A DNA stretch of 64,000 bases, from contig NC_092269.1 of assembly GCF_036320965.1 (NCBI RefSeq), positions 29,099,343 through 29,163,342 on the forward strand. Reading direction: 5' to 3'. Shown here one piece after another: positions 41,266 through 53,744 of the stretch; the stretch's first letter is position 1, and each line of letters begins with the position of its first letter. This stretch comes from Panulirus ornatus. Lineage: Eukaryota > Arthropoda > Malacostraca > Decapoda > Palinuridae. The notes beneath the pieces were generated by a model that was not told where the DNA came from, searched no databases, and saw only the letters and a list, made by a program, of their open reading frames with translations. The translations under genes and the position numbers were made by a program.

Positions 41266-44200
41266 TTATCCCTGGGGATAGGGGTGAAAGAATACTTCCC
41301 ACGTATTCCTCGCGTGTCGTAGAAAGCGACTAGAGGGGACGGGAGCGGGGGGCCGGAAATCCTCCCCTCCTTGTATTAACTTTCTAAAATGGGAAACAGA
41401 AGAAGGAGTCACGCGGGGAGTGATCATCCTCCTCGAAGGCTCAGAGTGGGGTGCCTAAATGTGTGTGGATGTAACCAAGATGTGAAAAAAGGAGAGATAG
41501 GTAGTATGTTTGAGGAAAGGAACCTGGATGTTTTGGCTCTGAGTGAAACGAAGCTCAAGGGTAAAGGGGAAGAGTGGTTTGGAAATGTCTGGGGAGTGAA
41601 GTCAGGGGTTAGTGAGAGGACAAGAGCAAGGGAAGGAGTAGCAATACTCCTGAAACAGGAGTTGTGGGAGTATGTGATAGAATGTAAGAAAGTAAATTCT
41701 CGATTAATATGGGTAAAATTGAAAGTTGATGGAGAGAGGTGGGTGATTATTGGTGCATATGCACCTGGGCATGAGAAGAAAGATCATGAGAGGCAAGTGT
41801 TTTGGGAGCAGCTGAATGAGTGTGTTAGCGGTTTTGATGCACGAGACCGGGTTATAGTGATGGGTGATTTGAATGCAAAGGTGAGTAATGTGGCAGTTGA
41901 GGGAATAATGGGTATGCATGGGGTGTTCAGTGTTGTAAATGGAAATGGTGAAGAGCTTGTAGATTTATGTGCTGAAAAAGGACTGATGATTGGGAATACC
42001 TGGTTTAAAAAGCGAGATATACATAAGTATACTTATGTAAGTAGGAGAGATGGCCAGAAAGCGTTATTGGATTACGTGTTAATTGACAGGCGTGCGAAAG
42101 AGAGACTTTTGGATGTTAATGTGCTGAGAGGTGCAACTGGAGGGATGTCTGATCATTATCTTGTGGAGGCTAAGGTGAAGATTAGTATGGGTTTTCAGAA
42201 AAGAGGAGTGAATGTTGGGGTGAAGAAGGTGGTGAGAGTAAGTGAGCTTGGGAAGGAGACCTGTGTGGGGAAGTACCAGGAGAGACTGTGTACAGAATGG
42301 AAAAAGGTGAGAACAATGGAAGTAAGGGGAGTGGGGGAGGAATGGGATGTATTTAGGGAATCAGTGATGGATTGCGCAAAAGATGCTTGTGGCATGAGAA
42401 GAGTGGGAGGTGGGCTGTTTAGAAAGGGTAGTGAGTGGTGGGATGAAGAAGTAAGAGTATTAGTGAAAGAGAAGAGAGAGGCATTTGGACGATTTTTGCA
42501 GGGAAAAAATGCAATTGAGTGGGAGAAGTATAAAAGAAAGAGACAGGAGGTCAAGAGAAAGGTGCAAGAGGTGAAAAAAAGGGCAAATGAGAGTTGGGGT
42601 GAGAGACTATCAGTAAATTTTAGGGAGAATAAAAAGATGTTCTGGAAGGAGGTAAATAGGGTGCGTAAGACAAGGGAGCAAATGGGAACTTCAGTGAAGG
42701 GCGTAAATGGGGAGGTGATAACAAGTAGCGGTGATGTGAGAAGGAGATGGAATGAGTATTTTGAAGGTTTGTTGAATGTGTCTGATGACAGAGTGGCAGA
42801 TATAGGGTGTTTTGGTCGAGGTGGTGTGCAAAGTGAGAGGGTTAGGGAAAATGATTTGGTAAACAGAGAAGAGGTAGTAAAAGCTTTGCGGAAGATGAAA
42901 GCCGGCAAGGCAGCAGGTTTGGATGGTATTGCAGTGGAATTTATTAAAAAAGGGGGTGACTGTATTGTTGACTGGTTGGTAAGGTTATTTAATGTATGTA
43001 TGACTCATGGTGAGGTGCCTGAGGATTGGCGGAATGCGTGCATAGTGCCATTGTACAAAGGCAAAGGGGATAAGAGTGAGTGCTCAAATTACAGAGGTAT
43101 AAGTTTGTTGAGTATTCCTGGTAAATTATATGGGAGGGTATTGATTGAGAGGGTGAAGGCATGTACAGAGCATCAGATTGGGGAAGAGCAGTGCGGTTTC
43201 AGAAGTGGTAGAGGATGTGTGGATCAGGTGTTTGCTTTGAAGAATGTATGTGAGAAATACTTAGAAAAGCAAATGGATTTGTATGTAGCATTTATGGATC
43301 TGGAGAAGGCATATGATAGAGTTGATAGAGATGCTCTGTGGAAGGTATTAAGAATATATGGTGTGGGAGGCAAGTTGTTAGAAGCAGTGAAAAGTTTTTA
43401 TCGAGGATGTAAGGCATGTGTACGTGTAGGAAGAGAGGAAAGTGATTGGTTCTCAGTGAATGTAGGTTTGCGGCAGGGGTGTGTGATGTCTCCATGGTTG
43501 TTTAATTTGTTTATGGATGGGGTTGTTAGGGAGGTAAATGCAAGAGTCCTGGAAAGAGGGGCAAGTATGAAGTCTGTTGGGGATGAGAGAGCTTGGGAAG
43601 TGAGTCAGTTGTTGTTCGCTGATGATACAGCACTGGTGGCTGATTCATGTGAGAAACTGCAGAAGCTGGTGACTGAGTTTGGTAAAGTGTGTGGAAGAAG
43701 AAAGTTAAGAGTAAATGGGAATAAGAGCAAGGTTATTAGGTACAGTAGGGGTGAGGGTCAAGTCAATTGGGAGGTGAGTTTGAATGGAGAAAAACTGGAG
43801 GAAGTGAAGTGTTTTAGATATCTGGGAGTGGATCTGGCAGCGGATGGAACCATGGAAGCGGAAGTGGATCATAGGGTGGGGGAGGGGGCGAAAAATTTTG
43901 GGAGCCTTGAAAAATGTGTGGAAGTCGAGAACATTATCTCGGAAAGCAAAAATGGGTATGTTTGAAGGAATAGTGGTTCCAACAATGTTGTATGGTTGCG
44001 AGGCGTGGGCTATGGATAGAGATGTGCGCAGGAGGATGGATGTGCTGGAAATGAGATGTTTGAGGACAATGTGTGGTGTGAGGTGGTTTGATCGAGTAAG
44101 TAACGTAAGGGTAAGAGAGATGTGTGGAAATAAAAAGAGCGTGGTTGAGAGAGCAGAAGAGGGTGTTTTGAAATGGTTTGGGCACATGGAGAGAATGAGT

Positions 44201-44581
44201 GAGGAAAGATTGACCAAGAGGATATATGTGTCGGAGGTGGAGGGAACGAGGAGAAGAGGGAGACCAAATTGGAGGTGGAAAGATGGAGTGAAAAAGATTT
44301 TGTGTGATCGGGGCCTGAACATGCAGGAGGGTGAAAGGAGGGCAAGGAATAGAGTGAATTGGAGCCATGTGGTATACAGGGGTTGACGTGCTGTCAGTGG
44401 ATTGAATCAAGGCATGTGAAGCGTCTGGGGTAAACCATGGAAAGCTGTGTAGGTATGTATATTTGCGTGTGTGGACGTGTGTATGTACATGTGTATGGGG
44501 GGGGGGGGTTGGGCCATTTCTTTCGTCTGTTTCCTTGCGCTACCTCGCAAACGCGGGAGACAGCGACAAAGTATAAAAAAA

Positions 44582-44599
<18 letters not shown>
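41266..44599 (+). mobile_element. Full-length RTE-type non-LTR retrotransposon, copy E
   Basis: This is the most complete copy. It has a 123-bp 5' UTR starting TTATCCCTGGGGATAGGGG, the ORF from 41389, a short-form 3' UTR with the terminal CGCTACCTCGCAAACGCGGG module, and poly(A) at 44575-44599 followed by (TA)n to 44651. Total length is about 3.3 kb. Its 5' UTR is the source of, or a sister to, the head of the short elements S1-S4. Confidence 0.93.
41389..44386 (+). pseudogene. RTE endonuclease-RT ORF with a single frameshift
   Basis: The ORF starts with MGNRRRSHAG and carries the same endonuclease landmarks as copy C (LNVCG, SETK, GDLNAKV, SDH) and a complete RT with FADD. An extra A in the A-run near 43890 (GCGAAAAATTTTG against GCGAAAATT.TG) shifts the frame, so the first frame ends at 43965. 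The rest (43844-44386) reads in another frame down to the normal end. Elsewhere the copy is closely similar to copy C. The change is a one-base homopolymer difference, so a sequencing error is possible. Confidence 0.9.

Positions 44600-44651
<52 letters not shown>
44600..44651. repeat. (TA)n after RTE copy E
   Basis: About 52 bp of TA directly after the poly(A) tail. Confidence 0.95.
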
Positions 44652-44655
<4 letters not shown>

Positions 44656-44700
44656 CATATGGCCCTGGAAGCCTTTTAAGTGGCTTGCATCATTAGCAAT

Positions 44701-45085
44701 TCTCTGGGCTGTTGAGGGATCTTCGATGATCATATCTGGGGAGTGCAGCGTTAAGGTGAATCTCTGGGGGGCATGAGCAACCTTGACGACCATCCCTGGC
44801 AATTACAGCTCCAGGATCAATCTCTGGGGGTCTAACACAATCTAAATGACCATCTACGGGAAGCACATTTTCGTGATTGATCTCTGGGGGTTAGGGCAAC
44901 CTAAACAACCATTTACGGGGATTAGTGTACCTGGAAAGTATTCTCTGGGGAATATGGGGTCAACCATGGCAACCACACCCCGAAGGGTTAACAACATGAA
45001 GGGGGGGAAGGGGGGTGTTCAGGGGCATCTTTCAGAGTTCTCTCCAGAGATTATAAGACGAGAGAATGAAGTTTACTCTCTGGGG
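44701..45085. repeat. Degenerate 60-bp tandem repeat
   Basis: TCTCTGGG words at 44701, 44761, 44821, 44881 and 44942 give a steady 60-bp period, with partial conservation between (GACCATC, CAACCT). A further word at 45077 is off-phase. No coding potential is supported. Confidence 0.75.
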
Positions 45086-45344
45086 GTGCTGAGTTCTGCC
45101 TCCAACTCTCAGGCCAGGATTCCGGGAGAAACGTCTGTAATGAAACTGAGGTGGATAGCTTTAGAAAACGGTTCTTAAAGAAATAGAGATCAAGATTCTC
45201 TTTTTCTCTCAAAATACAACTGAGGCAAAATCTCCAAGCCAATTTGAGCCAGTGGTCTTGGCCGCTTTGTATGGCTCCTTCAAACTGGTTGTATTAATGT
45301 CATCAGCTAATGTAGATTCCCCTCCTGTGAAGGCAGACTAGTAT

Positions 45345-45790
45345 GTAGGTTGGTAGATTTCTTCTGAGAGAGTTGGAATAAATTCTTTCAAATCCTATGG
45401 ATTAGTAGATCTCTCTTTGTAGACTTAGAATCAAATCTTTTGAATCCTGTCTATTGGTAGATTCTCCGTGTAGAATTAGAACCAAATCTTTTAAATCCTG
45501 TAGATTGGTAGATTTCTCCGTGTAGAATTAGAATCAAATCTTTTAAATTCTGTAGATTAGCAGATTTCTTCGTATAGACTTAGAATCAATGCTTTCAGAT
45601 CCTATACGTTGGTAGATTTCTCATTGAAGACTTGGAATGAATCCTTTAAAATCCTATAGATTGATAGATATCTCCCTGTAGACTTACAATCAGTGCTTTC
45701 AAATCCTGTAGATTAGTAGATTTCTCTCTTGGGGCTTAAAGTAAATCCTTTAAGATCAAGTAGACTGGTAGATTTTTCTCTTCGCAGACC
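45345..45790. repeat. Degenerate 52-bp tandem repeat
   Basis: About eight units built around GGTAGATTTCTC, TAGACTTAGAATC and TTTAAATCCTGTAGATT, spaced about 52 bp (45456, 45507, 45559, 45611). Confidence 0.82.
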
Positions 45791-46015
45791 TCGAATGAAT
45801 CCCTCAACTTCCCTTGGAATGATAGACTGGTAATATGTTTTTGTCAGGCTGAGTTCCAGGTTTAGAACGAAGCCTCGAAAGTCATTACAGAATTGTGTGT
45901 GTTATCCCTTAGCCCGAGTCGCATACCCAGTCTCTTGGTTTCCCCGACGCCCACATAACATTATGCCTCCATCGTTCTGACGCCGCCCTGGTTGCACGTA
46001 TACAGACCGTAGACG

Positions 46016-46016
<1 letters not shown>

Positions 46017-46082
<66 letters not shown>

Positions 46083-46170
46083 CTTCTCCTCCTCCTCCTC
46101 GTCCTCGTCGTTTCTCGAAATGCGTCTCATATGTATCAGCAGAGGCGCGAAGAAGGAGGTTGGTGGCCTT

Positions 46171-46256
<86 letters not shown>

Positions 46257-46388
46257 AAATATATGTACACGTCTGAACATTTGAAATGGTCAATAGTGAA
46301 CACAGGGTGCCCATTGATTTCGGAAGGCAGTTAAAGTTGAGGGGCTCGTGTGTGGCGTGGGGGTTCTCGTCCATTCTTCTTCTTCTTC

Positions 46389-46421
<33 letters not shown>

Positions 46422-46546
46422 TACCATTATATGCAGATATACTGTTCAGATCTGCTGATGTGCCACGCCAGGTGCTGTTACATTCTTCCTTCCTCCCCAC
46501 CACCACCAACACCTCCTCCTCCTCCTCCTCCTCCTCCTCCTCCTCC
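46017..46546. repeat. Cluster of (TG)n, (GA)n, (CT)n and (CTC)n arrays
   Basis: TG at 46017-46080, GA at 46176-46253, CT at about 46377-46424 and CTC at about 46515-46546. No gene lies between them. Confidence 0.93.
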
Positions 46547-46606
46547 CTGGAGACTGAGATAGCTCTCGAGGTGTCTAAGACGGCAGTGAGTTAGATCATG
46601 TCCTTT

Positions 46607-46609
<3 letters not shown>

Positions 46610-46654
<45 letters not shown>

Positions 46655-46739
46655 GGATGGAATGGTCCGTCCGTTATGAAGGTTACCTTTTTTTGCTTGG
46701 AAGATGGTACAACTCCAGGAGGGAGAGGTAGATAGGTAG

Positions 46740-46810
<71 letters not shown>
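46610..46810. repeat. (TG)n and (GA)n arrays
   Basis: TG at about 46610-46651 and GA at about 46741-46810. Confidence 0.94.
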
Positions 46811-46811
<1 letters not shown>

Positions 46812-46932
46812 TCAATGGAAATGTAGATAGGCAGTTTAAAGATAGAAGGGTCAAGGGATTGGCAAATAGAAAGACAATAAGTAGATCAATGTACTGGTAG
46901 ATGAATAAAACCTGTAGATGAATGAATGAAGG

Positions 46933-47114
46933 CGTAGATAAATGGATTCACTTTAGGCAAGAGACGAGTCCCTCAGTTTCCTATAAAGTCAATTTCTAGA
47001 CTCTATCCTAAAATACGCCTCACCGTAGATAAATGGATTCACTTTAGACAAAAGACGAGTCCCTCAGTTTCCTATACAGTCACTTCGTAGACTCCATCCT
47101 AAAACACGCCTCAC
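46933..47114. repeat. 91-bp direct duplication
   Basis: CGTAGATAAATGGATTCACT occurs at 46933 and 47024, and the following 70 bp match with a few changes. Two copies only. Confidence 0.88.
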
Positions 47115-47444
47115 CTCCCTGGTCATCCATCCTGTCACACGTAATCGCCACAAAGCCACAAACCACACACAGACCGAGCACTGAGAACAGTCATCAGCTG
47201 TTAATCTACTGTGAATGATCAACACCTTCATAACGTAGCAAGACTTCACCCAGTAGAGTCTCACCTCAGTATACCTGGGGCCATGTTCAATGAAACAGCA
47301 CCAGACCTGACCCATCTTAAACCACTTCAGTAACCTGTGTTTTCAGCTCCCTCACTCCCCCAACAAACACAACACTATAATCCGACAGGTACTATAAAAC
47401 TTCCCTCTCTTCCTAGAAGTGAACACAGCTCCACCAGATATGCA

Positions 47445-47670
47445 CCCATCTGCAACCACGCTCCCTAGACATCTTCATGTTAATCTTTCTCGTCTATGCA
47501 CTCATCTGAAACCACACTCCCTAGACATGTTCGTGTTAACCTTTCTCGTCTATGCACTCATCTGAAAACACACTCCCTAGACATGTTCGTGTTAACCTTT
47601 CTCGTTTATGCAACCATCTGAAATCTCACTCCCTTGACATGCAAGTGTTAGCCTTTCTCGTCAGCACTTT
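47445..47670. repeat. 56-bp tandem repeat, four copies
   Basis: CTCCCTAGACATGTTCGTG and TCGTCTATGCACTCATCTG recur every 56 bp (47461, 47517, 47573, 47629). Confidence 0.88.
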
Positions 47671-47989
47671 GGACACCACCCATCTCTGCAACACAATACA
47701 AAATGCAACTGCCACACTGAAGAAATTGAACACTTACACCCAACTTGTTATGCACTCACCTCACTAAGACAGAAACATCACCATGCTTCTTGACCAGTGG
47801 CACCGCCCAGTGGAAGTGGCTGGCCTCCTGAGCACTGCAGTACAACTACATAGGGGTATCATTTTCCATATTCCTTGCCTGACGTTTCGAAATTTGGCTA
47901 ATCTCATCATTAGAGTCGGCAATTGCAAATATAACAAACCAGCTCGTCGAATGTTGGGAAACAAGATCGAACAACTTCATGAAGTTACG

Positions 47990-48002
47990 CGAGAGAGAGA
48001 GA

Positions 48003-48090
<88 letters not shown>

Positions 48091-48195
48091 CTAGGCAGAA
48101 TATGAGGTGTGAGGTCAGGGCACTGGCCCTGGGGCTCCTTGACGTAAGAGTGTGAGGTCACACGGGGGATAGGAATATGTCACATGCAGTTTGCT

Positions 48196-48282
<87 letters not shown>

Positions 48283-48435
48283 TTTACTTTCCTATTTCCT
48301 TACTTACTTTCTTACTTAAGTACTTAAAATATATACTTGCCTACTTGCTTATTTACTTACTTATACACTTACGTGACTTAAAAAGAGAAGCTTGTGACGA
48401 CGAAAGCCTATTGATTTAGATCTTAAGGGCGTAGG

Positions 48436-48530
<95 letters not shown>
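47990..48530. repeat. Two (GA)n arrays and one (CT)n array
   Basis: GA at about 47990-48090 and 48198-48280, then CT at about 48437-48530. The last two are complementary across about 155 bp, which includes TTAC-rich simple sequence. Confidence 0.95.
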
Positions 48531-48532
<2 letters not shown>

Positions 48533-48534
48533 CT

Positions 48535-48689
48535 AGCTTCCGTGGTGTTGTGGGTAGCCTCGCTGCATTGATTCCTACACAGGCCTAACTTGGGTTTGAT
48601 TTCTGTGCCCGGTAGTAAACCTACAGAAATTCCCATGTGTTCATCCTCTTTCATGGGGCTGGTTGATAAATGGGTACCTGGCTTAGGCT

Positions 48690-48690
<1 letters not shown>
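48535..48690 (+). mobile_element. tRNA-derived SINE
   Basis: TGGTGTTGTGG (10 of 11 to the A box) is followed about 45 bases later by GGTTTGATTTC (9 of 11 to the B box). The body ends GATAAATGGGTACCTGGCTT and passes into (TG)n at 48691-48760. The layout, a tRNA head then a short body then a dinucleotide tail, is that of a pol III SINE. It is a different family from SINE-2 at 52742-53088. Confidence 0.7.

Positions 48691-48760
<70 letters not shown>
48691..48760. repeat. (TG)n tail/microsatellite
   Basis: About 70 bp of TG directly after the SINE body; likely grown from its tail. Confidence 0.92.
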
Positions 48761-48761
<1 letters not shown>

Positions 48762-48789
48762 CACAAAGGAGTAAAGACATGGTACGTAT

Positions 48790-51427
48790 ATACAAGGTGC
48801 ATGAAGAGGGTAAGAGAAGTAGATAAAGGGGATAAGACGAGTGGATGAAGAGGATAAGAGAGGTGGATGAAGAGGATAAAGGAAGTGGATAAGGAGGATA
48901 AGGAAAGTGGATGAAGAGGATAAGAGAGGTGGATGAGAAGGATAAGTGGAAGTGGATGAGGAGGATAAGGAAAGTGGATGAAGAGGATAAGAGTTGTAGA
49001 TGAAGACGATAAGTGAAGTGGATGAAGAGGATAAGAGAAGTGGATGAGGAGGATAAGAGAAGTGAATGAAGAGGATAAGACAAGTGGATGAGGAGGATAA
49101 GGCAAGTGGATCAAGAGGATAAGAGAAGTGGATGAAGATAAGTGAAGTGGATGAAGAGCATAAGAGAAGTGGATGAAGACGTAAGTGAAGTGGATGAAAA
49201 GAATAAGAGAGGTGGATGAAGACGATAAGAAAAGTGGATGAAGAGGATAAGAGAAGTGGATAAAGAGGATAAGAAAAATTGATGAAGAGGATTCGAGAAG
49301 TGGATGAAGAGGATAAGTGAAGTGGATGAAGAGGTTAAGTGAAGTGGATGAAGAGGATAAAAGAAGTGGATTAAGATCATAAGAGAAGTGGATAAAGAGG
49401 ATAAGAGAAGTGGATGAAAACGATAAGTGAAGTGGATGAAGAGGATAAGAGAGGTGGATGAAGAGGATAAGAGTAGCGGCTGAAGGGGATAAGACAAGTG
49501 GATGAAGAGGATAAGGAAAGAGGATGAAGAGGACAAGAGAAGTGGATGAAGAGGATTAGAGAAGTGGATGAAGACAATAAGTGAAGTGGATGAAGAGGAT
49601 AAGACAAGTGGATGAAGAGGATAAGACAAGTGGATGAGGAGGATAAGGAAAGTGGATGAAGAGGATAAGAAGAGTGGATAAAGAGGATAAGAGACGTTGG
49701 TGAAGAGGATTAGAGAAGTGGATGACGGCAATAAGTGAAGTGGATGAAGAGAATAAGAGAAGTGGATGAAGAGGATAAGACAAGTGGATGAGGAGGATAA
49801 AGAAAGTGGATGAAGAGGATAAGGAAAGTGGATGAAGAGGACAAGATAAATGGATGACGAGGATAAGAGAAGTGGATGAAGAGGATTAGAAAAGTGGATG
49901 AAGAGGATAAGAGAAATGGATGAAGAGACTAAGAGAAGTGGATGAAGAGGATAAGAGAAGTGGATGAAGACGATATATGAAGTTGCTGAAGAGGATGAGA
50001 GAAGTGGATGAAGAGGATAAGACAAATGGATGAGGAGGATAAGGAAAGAGGATGAAGAGGATAAGAGAAGTGGATGAAGAGGATTAGAGAAGTAGGTGAA
50101 GAGGATAAGAGAAGTGGATGAAGAGTATAAGAGAAGTAGATGAAGAGGATAAGAGAAGTGGATGAAGACGATATGTGAAGTGGATGAAGAGGATAAGAGA
50201 TGTGGACGAAGAGGATAAGACAAATGGATGAGGAGGATAAGGAAAGAGGGTGAAGAGGATAAGAGAAGTGGATGAAGAGGATAAGAGAAGTGGATGAAGA
50301 GAATAAGAGAAGTGGATGAAGAGGACAAGAGAAGTGGATGAAGAGGATAAGAAGTGGATGAAGACAATAAGTGAAGTGGATGAAGAGGATAAGTGAAGTG
50401 GATGAAGAGGATAAGAGAAGTGGATGGAGAGGGTAAGAGAAGTGGATGAAGAGGATAAGAGAAGTGGAAGAAGAGGATAAGTGAAGTGGATGAAGAGGAT
50501 AATAGAAGTGGATGAAGAAGATAAGAGAAGTGGATGAAGAGAATAAGAGAAGTGGATGAAGAGGATAAGGGGAAGTGGATTAAGAGGATAAGAGAAGTGG
50601 ATGAAGAAGATAAGTGAAGTCGATGAAGAGGGTAAGAGAAGTGGATGAAGAGGATAAGAGAAGTGGATGAAGAGGATAAGAAAAGTGGATGAAGAGACTA
50701 AGAGAAGTGGATGAAGAGGATAAGAGAAGTGGATGAAGAGGATAAGAGAAGTGGATGAAGAGGATAAGAGAAGTGGATTAAGAGGATAAGAGAAGTGGAT
50801 GAAGAGATAAGAGAAGTAGATGAAGTGGATAAGAGATGTGAATGAAGAGGATAAGAGAAGTGGATGAAGAGACTAAGAGAAGTGGATGAATAGGATAAGA
50901 GAAGTGGATGAAGAGACTAAGAGAAGTGGATGAAGAGACTAAGAGAAGTGGATGAAGAGGATAAGTGAAGTGGATGAAGAGGATTAGAGAAGTGGATGAA
51001 GAAGATGAGAGAAGTGGATTAAGAGGATAAGAGAAGTGGATGAAGAGGATAAGTAAAGTGGATGAAGAGGATAAGAGAAGTGGATGAATAGGATAAGAGA
51101 AGTGGATGAAGAGACTAAGAGAAGTGGATGAAGAGGATAAGTAAAGTGGATGAAGAGGATAAGAGAAGTGGATGAAGAGACTAAGAGAAGTGGATGAAGA
51201 TGATAAGAGAAGTGGATGAAAAGGATTAAAGAAGTGGATGAAGAGGATAAGAGAAGTGGATGAAGAGGATAAGAGAAGTGGACGAAGGGGACAAGAGAAA
51301 TGGATGAAGATGATAAGAGAAGTGAATGAAGAGGATTAGAGAAGTGGATGAAGAGACTAAGAGAAGTGGATGAAGAGACTAAGAGAAGTGGATGAAGAGG
51401 ATAGAAGAAGTGGATGAAGAGGATAAA
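48790..51427. repeat. 22-bp minisatellite, about 2.6 kb
   Basis: About 119 units of GAAGAGGATAAGAGAAGTGG plus AT, spaced 22 bp (50641 to 50663). Many units vary: GACTAAG, GATTAG, GACGATA or GAGGAG. The plus strand is almost entirely purine plus T. Since 22 is not a multiple of three, all minus frames cycle through the unit, giving spurious ORFs up to 418 codons (49111-50367) rich in Leu, Ser and Pro. I do not regard these as genes. Confidence 0.96.
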
Positions 51428-52249
51428 GTCCGATGTGGATGTGTGGTGGTGTACACCGTACAGAAGTATCAGTATAATAGTAGTGAAGGTCCAGGAGATT
51501 GTGGGATCCCACACCAGTGTAAAGCTCCCCCCACCTCAGACATTCACAAGTGCCCAACCCCCTCTCCCTTCACAACCCCTTCTAAAACCTCAAAATCCGT
51601 AGGCTTTCAGGTTCTCCTCCTCTTCCTCTCCTTCAACTCCTTTGGTACCTAACCTCCAAAACCCCTCTCATTCTTTACATCTTACATTTTCCTATAATTC
51701 TTCTAATTTACAGTTTCTTTCTCACATCACCTTCAAAACCTCTAGATCTGTACTTCCAAATTTCCTCCAACATCTCAAAGGCACTGCCACTGTCGCCCTC
51801 CCACTACACCCAGTACAGCAGTAGCCACCAGTGCCTTCTCCTCCTCCTCCTCCTCCTCTTTCTCCCCATACCATCAGCATCCTCCAAACCCCCTCGACAG
51901 CACCAGGTCTTCCAAGTTTCCCCCTTCGATGCCCATGAGTAGCTGATCCCCTTGGCCTCCTCCTCCTCCCCACACACACACACAGGCAGGGTAGAGAGAG
52001 CCAGTCATTCACGACCAACTAATTAGGACCGAACGTGACCAAGAGGAACCCAAAGGCGACCTGCATTGGTATTCACGAGTGTCTATATTTTTTTTATCTC
52101 CTCTTTTTTTTTTTATTTTCTTTTTCTGCTGATTACAATCTGATGGTTCCTGGTGGTGGCAGATAAGACGGTGACGAGGAGACGAGAGACAGACAGTGAG
52201 TGAGTACAAGAGGGATAGATATTTATATATGTATATATTTGTGTATATA
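51428..52249. other. No gene seen
   Basis: Unique, C-rich in 51520-51990, with a short CTC run at about 51840-51862. No supported ORF. Confidence 0.5.
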
Positions 52250-52328
52250 AGTGGATGGGCCATTCTTCGTCTGTTTCCTGGCGCTACCTCGTTAACGCGG
52301 AAAACATCGATTAAGTATGATATAACAT

Positions 52329-52333
<5 letters not shown>
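52250..52333 (+). mobile_element. RTE 3'-terminal remnant
   Basis: Only the final module remains: GGGCCATTCTTCGTCTGTTT, then GGCGCTACCTCGTTAACGCG, then an A-rich tail. It is a very short 5'-truncated or old copy. (TA)n follows at 52334-52416. Confidence 0.75.

Positions 52334-52416
<83 letters not shown>
52334..52416. repeat. (TA)n microsatellite
   Basis: TA array between an RTE 3' remnant and the 5' head of short element S4. Confidence 0.95.
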
Positions 52417-52420
<4 letters not shown>

Positions 52421-52661
52421 CCCTGGGGATAGGGGATTAAGAATACTTCTCACGTATTCCCTGCGTGTCGTAGAAGGCGACTAAAAGGGGAGGGAGCGGG
52501 GGGCTGGAAATCCTCCCCTCTCGTTTTTTTTTTTTTTTTATTTTCCAAAAGAAGGAACAGAGGGGGCCAGGTGAGGATATTCCAAAAAAGGCCCAGTCCT
52601 CTGTTCCTAACGCTACCTCGCTAACGCGGGAAATGGCGAATAGTTTAAAAGAGAAAAAAAG

Positions 52662-52663
<2 letters not shown>
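52417..52663 (+). mobile_element. Short RTE-derived non-autonomous element, copy S4
   Basis: It has the same structure as S1: head TTATCCCTGGGGATAGGGG, an internal T-run, the unique middle and the 3' module CGCTACCTCGCTAACGCGGG with AAATGGCGAATAG. It begins and ends in (TA)n. Confidence 0.82.
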
Positions 52664-52741
<78 letters not shown>

Positions 52742-52750
<9 letters not shown>

Positions 52751-52832
52751 TCATACAAACCTCCAACAGCCAGGATCGAACCCGGGACCCTTGTGCAACA
52801 GGCGGGAGCACTACTGCTAGGTTATGATATCT
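52742..52832 (-). mobile_element. tRNA-derived SINE-2, minus copy
   Basis: The minus strand reads TAACCTAGCAG (A box, 9 of 11), CTCCCGCCTGTTGCAC, GGTTCGATCCT (B box, 10 of 11) and GGCTGTTGGAGGTTTGTATG, then (TA)n at 52664-52741. It is the mirror partner of the plus copy at 52970. Confidence 0.75.
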
Positions 52833-52969
52833 CCTAATAGGAAATGACTATTCGAATACTATGTGCTCGAATACCCTTCATCTCACGTTGGTGAGCACCG
52901 GGGTCTACACCGGTCATTTCCCAACAGGCTCACACAGCCAGCAGATAGCATTTTGCCGAACCTCCATAG

Positions 52970-53440
<471 letters not shown>

Positions 53441-53744
53441 TTCTTCGTGACCAGGTTTCAAACGAGATACAAAAGAGGGTTAGAAAGACTTTAAGAAAAA
53501 AGATAGAGGAGAGTTTACATGAAGTTTACATGAGAAAGACAGACAGCAGTAGGCCTGAATGGCCCACGACTGGGTTGTCTGGACAAAGAAAAGTGATTTG
53601 ACAAAAAATATAATTACTTTCAGTACTTTTTCAAGCTTTCACCGACTACCCGGTGCTGCGCATCAGCCTTTAGTGTCCCCGTTAGTGCTGTCGTTTATAC
53701 GTTTATTTCTGGTGTTTTCCTCAAAGTATACCTGAATTTATAAA

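Noticed and set aside
49111..50367. 418-codon minus-strand ORF
   Set aside because: A translation of the 22-bp repeat. Several frames are equally open and it has no unique N- or C-terminal domain.
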